Positions 16,043 to 25,952 of a stretch of DNA of 64,000 nucleotides are shown here, in pieces. This DNA is from Paenibacillus riograndensis SBR5 (lineage in GTDB: Bacteria; Bacillota; Bacilli; Paenibacillales; Paenibacillaceae): contig NZ_LN831776.1 of assembly GCF_000981585.1 (NCBI RefSeq), positions 4,137,187 through 4,201,186 of the forward strand, read 5' to 3'. Numbering within the stretch: position 1 is the stretch's first letter; every line of letters begins with the position of its first letter. A model generated the notes under the pieces. It was not told the origin of the DNA. It searched no databases and saw only the letters and a list, made by a program, of their open reading frames with translations. The position numbers and the translations under genes were made by a program.

Positions 16043-17904
16043 TTCGTTAGTCCTCCCTCTTCAGGACATTGCGGGATTTCTAACAGAACTTGCGTTCCTT
16101 CCCCTAATTGACTGGTAATATTCCAGCGGCAGTCCTGCCCGTAATAGAGTCTTAGACGGGTAAACACATTATGTATTCCCAGCCCGCCTCCCTTCTTTTT
16201 TACCGTCTGTTCTTTGCGATTCAAGATTTGGGCAAGCTGCTCAGGAGTCATCCCCCGGCCATTGTCTGTGATTCGAACCTGAATGCAGCTACTCTTGTAC
16301 CCGCCGACAGTGACCGTAATAAGCCCACCAGTACGGCAGCCCTCCAGTCCATGCAGGATGGCATTCTCAATAAAGGGCTGAAGCAGCAGCTTGTAGATTT
16401 TGCAATCCACCACTGCCTCCTCTACTTCCAGGACACACTCGAAGGAATGCTCAAAGCGAATTTGTTGTAAGTAAATATATTGCCGCAGCCACTCCATTTC
16501 CTTCCGTATAGGGACGATTTCATTGCTTGGGCTAATCGTGTACCGGAGTATTTGCGCCAGATTCTTGAGCATGTGGCTGATCTTATATTGCTCATTCTCA
16601 ATGGCGATCCAGTTAATCGTATCCAGAGTGTTGTATAGGAAATGAGGATTAATCTGCGCCTCTAGCGCTTTAATCTCAGCATCTTTCTGCTGCCTTGCTG
16701 CAGACTTGACATCTTCCACCAATTCCTTAATCTGGCCGATCATGCTGTTAAAGCTTGAGGAGATTATGGCGATTTCGTCCTCCGTATGGAAGTTAAGCTG
16801 CACATCCAGATTCCCCCTTTTGGCAGAAGTCATGGCACGGACAATCGTTCGGAGCGAATGAGTGAATTTTCCGGAGAAATAAACGGCCAACAGCAGCGAG
16901 AATACAATCGTCAGTACACCGATCATCAGATACAGACGTTGGTGGGATTGCATTTCACGGAACATCTCCTTTTTATCGGTAATGTTGACGAAGCTCCAGC
17001 CGAGTGTGCTGTCCGTTTGTTTGTTCACCAGCACAGGTTTTTTGTTCCAGCGCTCAGCCCATACACTTGATACGGTACTTCCGCTGGTGAGCTTAATGGC
17101 ATGTTGATTCAAGAAATTTGTCTCCGGCTCACCGATCAATGTTTTCTCCGGGAAGGAGATTATGGTCTGATTGTGGTCAACAATGTAATTGAACCCGCTG
17201 CCATTTAGATGCATATTCGCATAATTTACAGCCTCGGACAGTACTTCTTCTTTCAGGCTAATCACGATTACGCCGATTGTATTCTTATTCTGCCTTCCTA
17301 TGTCGAACATTCTCTTGGCCAGATGGAATAAATGTGTGGACTTCTCCCCGTACTGATCAGCATATTCGGTCGGGAGGATCACCGTTTGATCGGTCTGCCC
17401 CGCCTGCTTATAGAATTCTGTGTCCGTAATCTGCCCTCCGAATTTGGCCCAATAATGCTGAGTGGCAAGTCCAGTTATCTTGTCATAGCATACGACTAAA
17501 TCATTCGGCATGAGAATGGAAATGTTTGAGATTCCATCCTTGGAATTGGCCAGAACCCCCAGTTTCTCCCGCAGCTTGCCAAAAGAGATGATCTGTTCAT
17601 TGTCTGAACCATGTGTCATCTTCAGAGTCAGCTGAGTGATATCCTCGTCTGTGAAAATTTGATATAGCAGGTCATTATACGAGGCAATCTCCCTGTCTAC
17701 ACTGCGGGCGGCCTGAATCAGATTTCCTTCCAGCAGCTCATTTATTTTGTGCTGCATCGATCTGGCAGTGCTGGTATATACAATAAACTGCACCACCATG
17801 AGCGGCAGAATGGCTGTGAACAGGAAGGAGAGAATCAGTTTACCTTTCAGACTCCGCTTGTAGCCTTTGAACATGCCTCTTATTAAACCAATCATTCTGT
17901 TCAT
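16039..17904 (-). CDS. YesM-type sensor histidine kinase
   Basis: The protein has 621 residues. A first membrane helix lies at about 22-45, followed by a 280-residue extracellular dCACHE-like sensor region. A second helix lies at about 325-345, then a HAMP domain, a His_kinase domain with His421 in QINPHFLYNTLD, and an HATPase_c domain (ITDNGRGMTPE, KGGGLGIHNV). It would autophosphorylate at His421 and pass phosphate to Asp54 of the following regulator. It lies 115 bp downstream of the secreted propeller gene on the same strand, so it could be partly cotranscribed with the transport operon. Confidence 0.92.
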   Translation of the reverse strand: MNRMIGLIRGMFKGYKRSLKGKLILSFLFTAILPLMVVQFIVYTSTARSMQHKINELLEGNLIQAARSVDREIASYNDLLYQIFTDEDITQLTLKMTHGSDNEQIISFGKLREKLGVLANSKDGISNISILMPNDLVVCYDKITGLATQHYWAKFGGQITDTEFYKQAGQTDQTVILPTEYADQYGEKSTHLFHLAKRMFDIGRQNKNTIGVIVISLKEEVLSEAVNYANMHLNGSGFNYIVDHNQTIISFPEKTLIGEPETNFLNQHAIKLTSGSTVSSVWAERWNKKPVLVNKQTDSTLGWSFVNITDKKEMFREMQSHQRLYLMIGVLTIVFSLLLAVYFSGKFTHSLRTIVRAMTSAKRGNLDVQLNFHTEDEIAIISSSFNSMIGQIKELVEDVKSAARQQKDAEIKALEAQINPHFLYNTLDTINWIAIENEQYKISHMLKNLAQILRYTISPSNEIVPIRKEMEWLRQYIYLQQIRFEHSFECVLEVEEAVVDCKIYKLLLQPFIENAILHGLEGCRTGGLITVTVGGYKSSCIQVRITDNGRGMTPEQLAQILNRKEQTVKKKGGGLGIHNVFTRLRLYYGQDCRWNITSQLGEGTQVLLEIPQCPEEGGLTK

Positions 17905-17952
17905 TAATATCCCTCAGCGCGGTATCGTAATATTAGTCTGAATACAAATGAT

Positions 17953-17992
17953 AGTAGACCATATGTATGTTTGAACATACATATAGTCTACT
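17953..17992 (-). other. Intercistronic hairpin between the propeller gene and yesM-like gene
   Basis: Nineteen-base arms at 17953-17971 and 17974-17992 are complementary at 18 positions. In the minus-strand RNA the odd pair becomes G-U, so the stem is continuous with a two-base formal loop. No T run follows. It may stabilise or process the operon mRNA so that transport genes and regulators are made at different levels. Confidence 0.7.
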
Positions 17993-18019
17993 CAACCTGA
18001 ATGTTGATTAACTATGAAG

Positions 18020-20008
18020 TTAGTTGCTTCTTTCCAGATAAAACTTCTGGTTGTCTGCAGTTACCTCAGTGTATTGGGTCAGTCTGGCTTCATTGTTGCG
18101 CGAGAACTCTTCGATATCCCAGGCCTTATTGGAATGCTTGAAGAACAGCTTAAAGCTTCCGTCCTGCTGTGGCACCAGTCTTACCTGCTGATTCCCTGCA
18201 TTCACATCATCCCACAAATGCACTTTGGCACCATCAGCTGTAGAAACGTTCGATACGTCAGCCACCTTATTGGAGGCGTTCAAATTGAGCACTTTATAAT
18301 AACCTTCACCCGTACTCTCAAATCTCCATTTAAACCAGATATTGTTCTCGAAAGTAAACTGGATCACTGGAGTTTCATTAGCCGTCCCGGCACCACCCGC
18401 ATTCAAATATTTGCCGCTATGCTCTGCTTGAATATAATAGTCACCCTGCGGCTGGATTCTCCAGTACTGGCACTCGGCACCGGTCCAGGCCCACTGCTGC
18501 ATTTTGGCCTCATTAGCCAGCGAGTTCTTGTCTACATCAAGCACCTTTCCGCTGCCAACATTGACAATCTTGAACCAGCCGTTGCCGGCGTCGACAAAGT
18601 CCCATTGCTGGAAGGCATTCCCTTCCTCATATGGTGCACTGACAAGCTGTGCTCCATCGCTCGTTGAATTGCCCTGCACCGCTGCATATTTACCGCTGAC
18701 GCTGCTCGCAATCCGGAAATGACCGTTTCCGGCAGGAATGACTGACCATCTCTGGTTAGGCCCGTTGTAATCATAGGCCCACTGGTTAATCACAGCGCCG
18801 TTATTCTGATTTCCCCCGATCAAATCCATTGCTTTTCCGTTCTTATTGACCAGCATCATCTGGTTGTCGCTGTAATTGTTGCTGGCTGGGACGATATCGC
18901 TGGTTCCAGCCATGACATCGCTATTGCCGGTTGAGGCATTCTTGACTGTAGAGATGATAAAAAGCTTATTGTTGCTCACAGGAACCAGGCTTCGGCTATA
19001 TCCCAATGTAATTACGCTATCTTGCGTTGTCCAATGACCTTGCCCGTAATTATAATTCAGGAACAGCTTGTCCGAACGTCCTCCGGAGATGATAACCGTT
19101 CCGTTCGGACTTCCGCCAGGAACCCAGACCACATACGGCTGCGAACCCGGGGTCTGGCCATTATAATAATTAACCTTCATGCCTGCATCGGCGGTATTGC
19201 CCCAATTCTCGGGATCATTGGATATCTTATAGTGAATCTGGTCGTCATACATATTAACGATTTCATATACCAGCATATACTGTCCATTACCCATTTGCGT
19301 AACCGTCGGCATGCCCGGACGGGAATTTCCGAGCGCCACATCCACCTTGGTCTGACTCCAGGTTACGCCGTCTGCTGATGAGCGGTGGACAATCATCTGA
19401 TTGTGATTCGCGTCCTGCTCATCCGCATAGAAGCACAGCAGCTTGCCGCCAGCTACGAGGAGGAACGGCTCCCAGATTCCCTGGCTCTCCCAGTTCATGC
19501 CTCCTCCATAAGCCCCTCCGGTGGCGATGGTTGCGACATAGGTCCAGGATCTGCCCAGATTGTTGCTCTTATAGAGTTCGATGTTATGCACCAGCTCGCC
19601 TTCAGGAAAAGCATTGACCGCGAGCAGCATCGTCCCCTTCGGCATATTGCCGACCTGCTGGGGAAGCTCATAGAGGAAGCCTTGTTCTCTTAGACCTTCT
19701 CCCGGATGAATATCGGCAACTTCCCCCACCTTTGTCCAGTTTTGTCCGCCATTGGTGCTTTCATAGATTGGAAAATTAGGACCCGCCGGATGCGGCAGCT
19801 GATTGGCGGTCCATGTCTCATGTGTAGCGTACATCTTGCCGTTGTCCGCTCCGCTATTCTGAAGAATCAGCGCCCGGGCGTAGCTCGCACTCTGCGTTGC
19901 ACTGCTCCCCCAGAGGGTTACCGGACCAAAGGCGAACGCCTGGTTAAAGACTGCCGTGAGCAGAAACAGAACCATAGAAGCCGCCAGCATTTTACGGGAA
20001 AATTTCAT
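18020..20008 (-). CDS. Secreted sialidase-fold propeller enzyme with ricin-type lectin domains
   Basis: This 662-residue protein has a signal peptide (residues 1-26, cut after AFA). Residues about 30-370 form a six-bladed propeller with Asp-box repeats (STNGGQNW at 84-91, SNNLGRSW at 148-155). Candidate catalytic acids lie in WESQGIWEPF. The fold is that of GH33 sialidases and GH93 exo-1,5-alpha-arabinanases; I favour GH93-like because no sialidase FRIP box is evident. From about 385 to the end are two beta-trefoil RICIN/CBM13-like regions with repeated QxW motifs (NQRWS, FQQWDF, CQYWRI). It is the fourth gene of a transporter operon, so its products are probably the imported oligosaccharides. 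Confidence 0.82.
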   Translation of the reverse strand: MKFSRKMLAASMVLFLLTAVFNQAFAFGPVTLWGSSATQSASYARALILQNSGADNGKMYATHETWTANQLPHPAGPNFPIYESTNGGQNWTKVGEVADIHPGEGLREQGFLYELPQQVGNMPKGTMLLAVNAFPEGELVHNIELYKSNNLGRSWTYVATIATGGAYGGGMNWESQGIWEPFLLVAGGKLLCFYADEQDANHNQMIVHRSSADGVTWSQTKVDVALGNSRPGMPTVTQMGNGQYMLVYEIVNMYDDQIHYKISNDPENWGNTADAGMKVNYYNGQTPGSQPYVVWVPGGSPNGTVIISGGRSDKLFLNYNYGQGHWTTQDSVITLGYSRSLVPVSNNKLFIISTVKNASTGNSDVMAGTSDIVPASNNYSDNQMMLVNKNGKAMDLIGGNQNNGAVINQWAYDYNGPNQRWSVIPAGNGHFRIASSVSGKYAAVQGNSTSDGAQLVSAPYEEGNAFQQWDFVDAGNGWFKIVNVGSGKVLDVDKNSLANEAKMQQWAWTGAECQYWRIQPQGDYYIQAEHSGKYLNAGGAGTANETPVIQFTFENNIWFKWRFESTGEGYYKVLNLNASNKVADVSNVSTADGAKVHLWDDVNAGNQQVRLVPQQDGSFKLFFKHSNKAWDIEEFSRNNEARLTQYTEVTADNQKFYLERSN

Positions 20009-20052
20009 CGGTTATCAACCTTTCTACTCAAAATTTTCTTAGAGCAGTAATA

Positions 20053-20898
20053 TCAGCCTTTGATTGCACCGTTTGTTAAACCGCTAATAATGTACTTTTG
20101 CAGAAACGTAAATAGAAGAATGATCGGTAGCACGGAAACTACGCCGAAGGCCATGACGTTATTCCACTGTGTCCCGTAGCGCTGCATGAAATTGAACACC
20201 CCTGAAGTGACCGGCCACATATTCTGTTTATTAATGAATGTGAAGGCGTACATCAGGTCCGCCCAGGCAAACAGGGTTGAGAAAATAATGCTGACAACGA
20301 CACCGGAAATCGAGATTGGAATCATAATCCGGACAAATGCGGTGAACACATTGCATCCGTCAACCTTGGCTGCTTCGTCCAGCTCCCGCGGAATGGTAAC
20401 AAAGTATGTCCGCAAGATCAGAACAGAGAACGGGATCGCAATCGTTGCATCAGCAATTGCCGGGGCCAGATACGTATTATACAGCCCCATATTTTTGAAA
20501 ATAATAAATAATGGCGTTAACGTTAGCGAAGTGGGAAGCATCTGGGTGATCAGGAACGATAAAATGACCAGCTTCCTGCCCTTAAACCTGAATCTCGCCA
20601 GTGCATAGGCAGCAGGAATACTTAGTGCCACTGCAATGACCATTGCCGCGCCTGAAATGATGATACTGTTCAGAAAGTTCCGGAAGATGTTATAATCCTC
20701 TCTCACCTGCTCGAAATAGGCATTGAAATTGATACTCTTCGGAAAGAATGAGATCGGCGTCTGGAAAATCTCCAGCTCTGTCTTGAACGAAGTGATGATC
20801 ATCCAGTAGAGCGGAAAGAGAAAGACGATACAGATCAATGCAGCCGCAAGGTTATATAACATTCGTCCTCTTAAGCTTCGGATCTCACTCACCTTCAC
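20053..20898 (-). CDS. CUT1 sugar ABC transporter permease, MalG type
   Basis: This 281-residue inner-membrane permease has six helices. The cytoplasmic EAA loop that docks on the ATPase is present ([21 protein letters not shown]). It overlaps the upstream permease gene by four bases. The start is a GTG at 20898 or the GTG at 20892; GAGGTG lies closer to ideal spacing for the second. No ATPase gene is in the operon, so it probably shares a general MsmX-type ATPase encoded elsewhere, as is common for CUT1 systems in Bacilli. Confidence 0.93.
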   Translation of the reverse strand: MKVSEIRSLRGRMLYNLAAALICIVFLFPLYWMIITSFKTELEIFQTPISFFPKSINFNAYFEQVREDYNIFRNFLNSIIISGAAMVIAVALSIPAAYALARFRFKGRKLVILSFLITQMLPTSLTLTPLFIIFKNMGLYNTYLAPAIADATIAIPFSVLILRTYFVTIPRELDEAAKVDGCNVFTAFVRIMIPISISGVVVSIIFSTLFAWADLMYAFTFINKQNMWPVTSGVFNFMQRYGTQWNNVMAFGVVSVLPIILLFTFLQKYIISGLTNGAIKG

Positions 20899-21794
20899 AT
20901 CACCTCATCTTCCTTCACAAGCTTCAGGTAGGCAAGACTGACTACGAACAAGATCGCGAATAGAATATTGGCCACAGCCGCACCCTGGCTGAAATTGAAT
21001 TCAGAGAAGGAAAGCTTGTAGGAAAGTGTCGATAACGTTTCTGTTGCATCTACAGGTCCGCCCTTCGTCATTACATAGACGAGATCGAACACCTTGAAGG
21101 TGGAGATAAATCCAAGAATAAGTACTGCCTCAATGGAAGGCCGCAGAAGAGGAAGCGTGATATGCCGCAGCTTCCCCCACCGGCTGGCCCCATCAATGGA
21201 CGCACTCTCATAAAGCTCACTTGGAATCGTTGTTAAACCGGTTAGCAGCATAATCATCGTGAACGGAACGCCAATCCAGGAGTTGGTCAGAATTAAAGAC
21301 CACATGGCACTGACGGGATGTAGCAACCACTCAACCGGCCCGTTCGTAATGTGCAGATCCATAAGAATCTGATCGACGATTCCCCCGGAAGCACTGAACA
21401 TGTATTTGAAGACAAGGGCGGTTATGGTTGCCGGGATCATCCATGGGATGAGAATCAGCCCTCTTACTTTCTTCGACAGTACAAAGTTCTTGTTGAAGAA
21501 CAGCGCCAGCATGAAGCCGATTACGAACTGGATTGCAATACTGAATACCGTGTAATACAGGGTGTTATACAAAGACGTACCAAGCAGAGGATCAGCGAAC
21601 AGCCCCTTATAGTTGCCCAGTCCAACAAACTCTTTGTGCGGAAGATTCAAGGTCATAACATCAACGTTCTGAAAACTCATGATAATGTTCCGGATTATCG
21701 GGTACCCGGTAAAGAATAACATGAAGGCAACTGCCGGTAATACAAAGAGCAGGCCTACACGATCCCCTTTCATGAGCCGGGAAGCAAATTTCAT
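20895..21794 (-). CDS. CUT1 sugar ABC transporter permease, MalF type
   Basis: This membrane protein of about 299 residues has six helices and the EAA loop [21 protein letters not shown]. The ATG at 21794 lies eight bases after AAGGTGG; a GTG four codons earlier is possible. It pairs with the MalG-type permease downstream and the binding protein upstream to form a sugar importer. Confidence 0.93.
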   Translation of the reverse strand: MKFASRLMKGDRVGLLFVLPAVAFMLFFTGYPIIRNIIMSFQNVDVMTLNLPHKEFVGLGNYKGLFADPLLGTSLYNTLYYTVFSIAIQFVIGFMLALFFNKNFVLSKKVRGLILIPWMIPATITALVFKYMFSASGGIVDQILMDLHITNGPVEWLLHPVSAMWSLILTNSWIGVPFTMIMLLTGLTTIPSELYESASIDGASRWGKLRHITLPLLRPSIEAVLILGFISTFKVFDLVYVMTKGGPVDATETLSTLSYKLSFSEFNFSQGAAVANILFAILFVVSLAYLKLVKEDEVM

Positions 21795-21840
21795 CAATAA
21801 GACCACCTTATGTTAGTAGGGAGTTGCAGAGGTGGAACGT

Positions 21841-23109
21841 TTATTTCATCATCTCATCGACAGTGGCCTGGGCTGCGGCGAGGGCATCAGTGGTCGAGGC
21901 TGCTCCAGTCACTGCTGCCTGTACGGCCGTAGACATAGCAGTAGACAATTCCGGCCATTTCGCATGCGGACCTCTTGGCATCGCAGACTCCATCTGTTTC
22001 ATCCAGACTTTGAGCGACGGGTCTTCAGTATATTTCTTGTCGGCAGCAACATCTTTTCTTGGCGGGAATGCTCCCGATACTTCCGCATACGATCTGACAG
22101 AGTCAGCACTAAGCGCCCAAGAGATGAATTTCCATGCGGCTTCCTTGTTCTTGCCCTGGATCATTCCGATGTTCTCTCCGCCTAATACGGAGGCATTCTG
22201 CTTGCCTTGTGGAATTAGAGCGATTCCAAAATCGAGTTCAGGGTTATCCTTCTCAATGGATGTTGTCTGCCAAGGACCGTTCACCATCATCGCTATTTTG
22301 CCGGCGGCAAATTGCTTTTCAATGTCCGACATCCCGATGTTGATCACTTCCTTGCTCATCGAGCCGTCTTCCAGCAGTCCGGATAAGAAATCTACGGCGC
22401 TTGCAACCTCTGGACTATTCAGCTTCTCGGGGCTTCCGCCGGCGGCGATTAACCATGGATAGAAATTGAAGGTGCCTTCTTCCCCTTTGAGCAGCGAGGT
22501 TGCAAAGCCGTGTACACCATCCTTGGTTAATACCTTCGCTGTAGTCTTAAGTTCATCCCAGGTTCGCGGCGGGTTCACACCAGCTTGGTCCAGCAGCTCT
22601 TTGTTATAGAATAAGCCCAGGCAATTGCTCACGAACGGGAGCGAATAGTTCTTGCCTTCATAAATTCCAGACTTCATCGGGCCTTCGAAGAATTGATCCT
22701 TGTCCGCCCAGGCGTTTACCTTATCAGTGATGTCTTCAAACAGGCCCATTGCGGCAAAAGCGGCCACATCCGGATTATCGACTAGCACCAGATCCGGCAG
22801 ATTACCTGCCGAAAGTCCGATGGTCAGCTGCTTCTTGAAATCACTGAACGGAACGAAACTCGGCGTAACCTCCACTTCATCCTGAGATTCATTGAATTTT
22901 GTAACGAAGTCTTCGATATCCTTCTCATAATAATGCCATAATACTAGCTTGACCTTCTCCGCTCCCGCAGACGCTGAAGCGTTATTCTTTACTACATTCG
23001 GAGGATCCGTTACAGCGCTTCCATTTCCATCCGTACTATCCGACCCGCAGCCTGACACGATGGTCATGGTCATAACACAAGCCAGCAGTGACGTCCATCC
23101 TTTTCTCAT
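21841..23109 (-). CDS. Extracellular sugar-binding lipoprotein of an ABC transporter
   Basis: This 422-residue family 1 solute-binding protein has a lipoprotein signal peptide ending in VSGC, so the mature protein is lipid-anchored at Cys21. A low-complexity linker precedes the binding fold (KLVLWHYYEKDIEDFVTKFN, then NLPDLVLVDNPDVAAF and KIAMMVNGPW). It is the first gene of the minus-strand operon and would deliver oligosaccharides to the two permeases. Confidence 0.93.
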   Translation of the reverse strand: MRKGWTSLLACVMTMTIVSGCGSDSTDGNGSAVTDPPNVVKNNASASAGAEKVKLVLWHYYEKDIEDFVTKFNESQDEVEVTPSFVPFSDFKKQLTIGLSAGNLPDLVLVDNPDVAAFAAMGLFEDITDKVNAWADKDQFFEGPMKSGIYEGKNYSLPFVSNCLGLFYNKELLDQAGVNPPRTWDELKTTAKVLTKDGVHGFATSLLKGEEGTFNFYPWLIAAGGSPEKLNSPEVASAVDFLSGLLEDGSMSKEVINIGMSDIEKQFAAGKIAMMVNGPWQTTSIEKDNPELDFGIALIPQGKQNASVLGGENIGMIQGKNKEAAWKFISWALSADSVRSYAEVSGAFPPRKDVAADKKYTEDPSLKVWMKQMESAMPRGPHAKWPELSTAMSTAVQAAVTGAASTTDALAAAQATVDEMMK

Positions 23110-23165
23110 GCAATTCTTCCGCCCTCTCGATGATTTAAATGATTGCTATAAACTATTAAGATATT

Positions 23166-23177
23166 TGAAGCGCTTCA
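23166..23177. promoter_or_regulatory. Palindromic cre-like site upstream of the transport operon
   Basis: TGAAGCGCTTCA is a perfect 12-bp palindrome with the CG centre of CcpA/LacI-type sites. It is two bases shorter than a full cre. It lies 57 bp upstream of the binding-protein gene. CcpA or another LacI-family protein is the likely binder. Confidence 0.55.
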
Positions 23178-23329
23178 TATTTATATGATAAATTACAGGG
23201 GGGCGTGCTTAAACTCCAAAATCTAAAGACAGGTGTAAAAAATTAATGGGTTATATTACTTGATTTAATGAGATGTCTCTCTTCTAGAGAATCCCCTTAG
23301 GACGAGTCCGTTATTTACGGAAATTAATT

Positions 23330-23375
23330 AAAAAAGAAGCCTGCCGACCATAATGGTTGACAGGCTTCTTTTTAT
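23330..23375. terminator. Bidirectional terminator
   Basis: GAAGCCTG and CAGGCTTC arms with an inner ACCA/TGGT pair span 23336-23368. The stem is flanked by an A run on one side and a T run on the other. It ends the reductase gene on the minus strand. Confidence 0.85.
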
Positions 23376-23390
23376 TCATAAGTGACAAGG

Positions 23391-23966
23391 TCATCTTACC
23401 GTCTGGTAAACGAGACCTATGGCTCCAGAATCAAAGGTCTTGTTTTCGATCAGCTTAAGATTGATCTTCTCCTTGAGACCTTGGAATAACGGCAATCCCT
23501 TACCAATCAGGACGGGAGAAACCGTAATTTTATACTCATCAATTAAATCAAGCTGCATAAGGTGGTGTGCGAACCTAGGACTGCCGAGGATGACCATATC
23601 CTCGCCTGGCTGCTGTTTGAGGTTATTGATCTCTTCCTCGACACCTTCTTTCACGAGCCTGGAATTATTCCACTCGACGTTCTCCAGCGTCGTGGAAAAA
23701 ACGATTTTTGCTGTCTTTTCGATCCACTCGGCATGATTCCGTTCATGCTGCGAAGCTGACGGGTTCGAAAGCACCGATGGCCAGTAACCGTGCATCATCT
23801 GATAAGTCCCACGACCCCAAATGACAGTGTCGGCAGTACTCAGAATTTCTTTCGCATGTTTCGCCAAATCAGCATCGTAGGAAACCCAGCCAATATCCAT
23901 TTCACCATTCGGCCCCTCTACAAAACCGTCAAGCGATGCGTGAAGAAATAGAACGAGTTTTCTCAT
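23391..23966 (-). CDS. Dihydrofolate reductase-like (RibD C-terminal) protein
   Basis: This 191-residue protein starts at the ATG 23966 preceded by AAAGGAGAAC. It has the RibD_C fold: RKLVLFLHASLDGFVEG, VIWGRGTYQMM, and GEDMVILGSPRFAHHLMQLDLIDEY. Such stand-alone proteins bind NADPH; few have known substrates, and folate or pterin reduction is not assured. It stands alone between two terminator or intergenic regions. Confidence 0.88.
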   Translation of the reverse strand: MRKLVLFLHASLDGFVEGPNGEMDIGWVSYDADLAKHAKEILSTADTVIWGRGTYQMMHGYWPSVLSNPSASQHERNHAEWIEKTAKIVFSTTLENVEWNNSRLVKEGVEEEINNLKQQPGEDMVILGSPRFAHHLMQLDLIDEYKITVSPVLIGKGLPLFQGLKEKINLKLIENKTFDSGAIGLVYQTVR

Positions 23967-24186
23967 TTTCAGTTCTCCTTTGTTCATGTGGGATATCTAC
24001 CTTATACATTGACTACATTTTAGCAGAATTCAACTTGGGTTGTTTCTTATGGATTGCTAATCCCAAAACCTATCCGTTAGTTTAATGAAGTATCGTAAGT
24101 CTAATACATTATTTTCTCAGTCTGCAACTTTATATTCTTTAGAGATTCTCATACAGATTGTACTAAGCTTTGCTTTTGGATAGTGA

Positions 24187-25137
24187 TTAATGCATCGGCT
24201 TTTCCCAGTCACCTTTGATTACTATTCCTGTCTCTTTCGCCGCTGCTTCAAGATCACGGATATCCTTTGCTGTCAGCATGATTTCAGCGGCTTTTACAGC
24301 ATCAGCAATATGGGAAGTTCTCGTAACGCCGATTATCGGAACGGTTCCTTTCGCAATGGCCCAAGTGATTGCAACTTGTGCAGAAGTTGCATTGTGCTTA
24401 TCGCCGATTTCCTTCATAACATGGATCAAGCCTTCCAGTTTCGCAAGTACGTCTTCATTAAACGCCTCTCCTCTTCTGGTGCCGCTTGGGAGAGGATTTT
24501 TCACATTGTATTTGTCGGTTAATGCGCCTTGTTCCAACACCATATAGGAGAAAAACACAATGTTGTTTTCGTTGCAGTAATCAATAACTCCGGCTTCTTC
24601 GGACGAACGGTACAGCAAGCTGTAATGATTTTGTACAGCAGAGATTTTCAGCCCTTCTTCAGCCAGAATACTTTGCGCTAGTTTGATTTCCTCCAGATTG
24701 TGGTTGGAGACGCCTGCATATTTTACTTTTCCGCTTTTTATCAACGGAATCAGCTCTGGAGTCCATCTTTTTACATCAAGAGGATTATGGATCCAATATA
24801 TATCCGTATGGTCTGTGCCGAGCCGGTTCAGGCTACTATTCAAGCGGTCTTCAACAGGCCCGCCAAGTTGCGGAGTGAATTTCGTTGAGAGCAGCACATC
24901 GTCTCGGCCTTTTGTAAACTCGCCCAGAATGCTTTCGGAGGCTCCCATTCCGTACACAGTCGCAGTGTCCCATAAATTGAGTCCGGCTTTCATCGCCGAA
25001 TCAAAAACCGGTTTTAAGTCTTCCACGGTAAGATTATTCCCGAAAACAGCATCCCCGCCGCCTTGACCGGTCCCCCATGACCAGGTACCAAGAGCGATCG
25101 AAGGAATCATTTCATTTTGCAATTTTACCTTTTTCAT
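24187..25137 (-). CDS. Aldo/keto reductase
   Basis: The protein is about 316 residues with an AKR TIM barrel. The catalytic tetrad is visible: Asp in NLWDTATVYG, Tyr of the same segment, Lys in LLSTKFTPQLG and His in YWIHNPLD. NADPH-binding IIGVTRTSHIADAV is near the C-terminus. The ATG at 25137 follows AAAGGTG by eight bases. It lies 33 bp downstream of a truncated cupin regulator gene on the same strand. The physiological carbonyl substrate is unknown. Confidence 0.9.
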   Translation of the reverse strand: MKKVKLQNEMIPSIALGTWSWGTGQGGGDAVFGNNLTVEDLKPVFDSAMKAGLNLWDTATVYGMGASESILGEFTKGRDDVLLSTKFTPQLGGPVEDRLNSSLNRLGTDHTDIYWIHNPLDVKRWTPELIPLIKSGKVKYAGVSNHNLEEIKLAQSILAEEGLKISAVQNHYSLLYRSSEEAGVIDYCNENNIVFFSYMVLEQGALTDKYNVKNPLPSGTRRGEAFNEDVLAKLEGLIHVMKEIGDKHNATSAQVAITWAIAKGTVPIIGVTRTSHIADAVKAAEIMLTAKDIRDLEAAAKETGIVIKGDWEKPMH

Positions 25138-25169
25138 TTGTTTCAACACCTTTCTAGATTAGTGAAATT

Positions 25170-25643
25170 TTAAATACTAACCAGTGTTTTCATTCGGAAT
25201 CTCTCCTTCATACTTATTTTAATACTGATGGGTTTTAAACCGGCGAATTGGAGGAATTCATCTACTATCTTCTCGTTCAGGAAAAACATCATATAGTCGA
25301 GGATGTAATCGGAATCGGGTTCACCCGTCTTCTCGTACTCGACTCCAGTTGATTTATGAATAAACATCATTTCGTTGCTCCGCATCATATATTTTTGATC
25401 ACCGAAGCGAACGGTATAGACACCCGACTTGACGATTAGCAGAAGATGATCCTGCAAAAAAAAGGTTCCTTTTCTGCCTTGCGTGTAAAAACAGAATTCG
25501 ATAACGGACATCCCATCCAGCTTCAAGCTCCCTTTTTTCTCCGGAGACTTAACCAGATCATGAGGCGCCTTGACCATTTTGCCTGATCGCATAGTCATGG
25601 ACGTTCCTGCCTTACTTGTTCCTGCGATTGCTCTAGTTTCCAT
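25170..25643 (-). CDS. Truncated AraC-type regulator, cupin sensor domain only
   Basis: The frame runs from about the ATG at 25643 after GAGAGGGTGATA. It encodes about 157 residues of an ExsA/AraC N-terminal cupin-like domain (VIEFCFYTQGRKGTFFLQDHLLLIVKSG, KYMMRSNEMMFIHKSTGVEY). It ends at TAA just where the helix-turn-helix region should begin. No HTH is present in any frame before the aldo/keto reductase gene at 25137, so it is either a remnant or a free-standing sensor domain. Upstream in-frame starts are possible. Confidence 0.6.
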   Translation of the reverse strand: METRAIAGTSKAGTSMTMRSGKMVKAPHDLVKSPEKKGSLKLDGMSVIEFCFYTQGRKGTFFLQDHLLLIVKSGVYTVRFGDQKYMMRSNEMMFIHKSTGVEYEKTGEPDSDYILDYMMFFLNEKIVDEFLQFAGLKPISIKISMKERFRMKTLVSI

Positions 25644-25952
25644 TTCATTATCACCCTCTCGGTTATGCCAGTCCCCTATGTTTCTTAACAAACGTTTCAA
25701 CACTTATACGTTTAGTATAACTGGAAACCCGCGAGAATACTTTGCTGAAAAGCTCAAACAACTTGTTCATTTAGCTCCTAGTTTCAATCTCCAGATCATT
25801 TATAGAGATTAGGGTTTTCGAAAAGAGGGGATTATATATGGTGGTCATGAAACCATTCTTAAGCATTTATTAAGTTCACGTGCGGGTTCGTTCCTTACTT
25901 TATTTTAAGAATACTTGGGTATAGTGTTATTAAAAACGCGGGGAGTTAGGCA

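Noticed and set aside
18014..18667. Long plus-strand frame opposite the secreted propeller gene
   Set aside because: It is antisense to a well-supported coding region, has no ribosome site and no recognisable domain.
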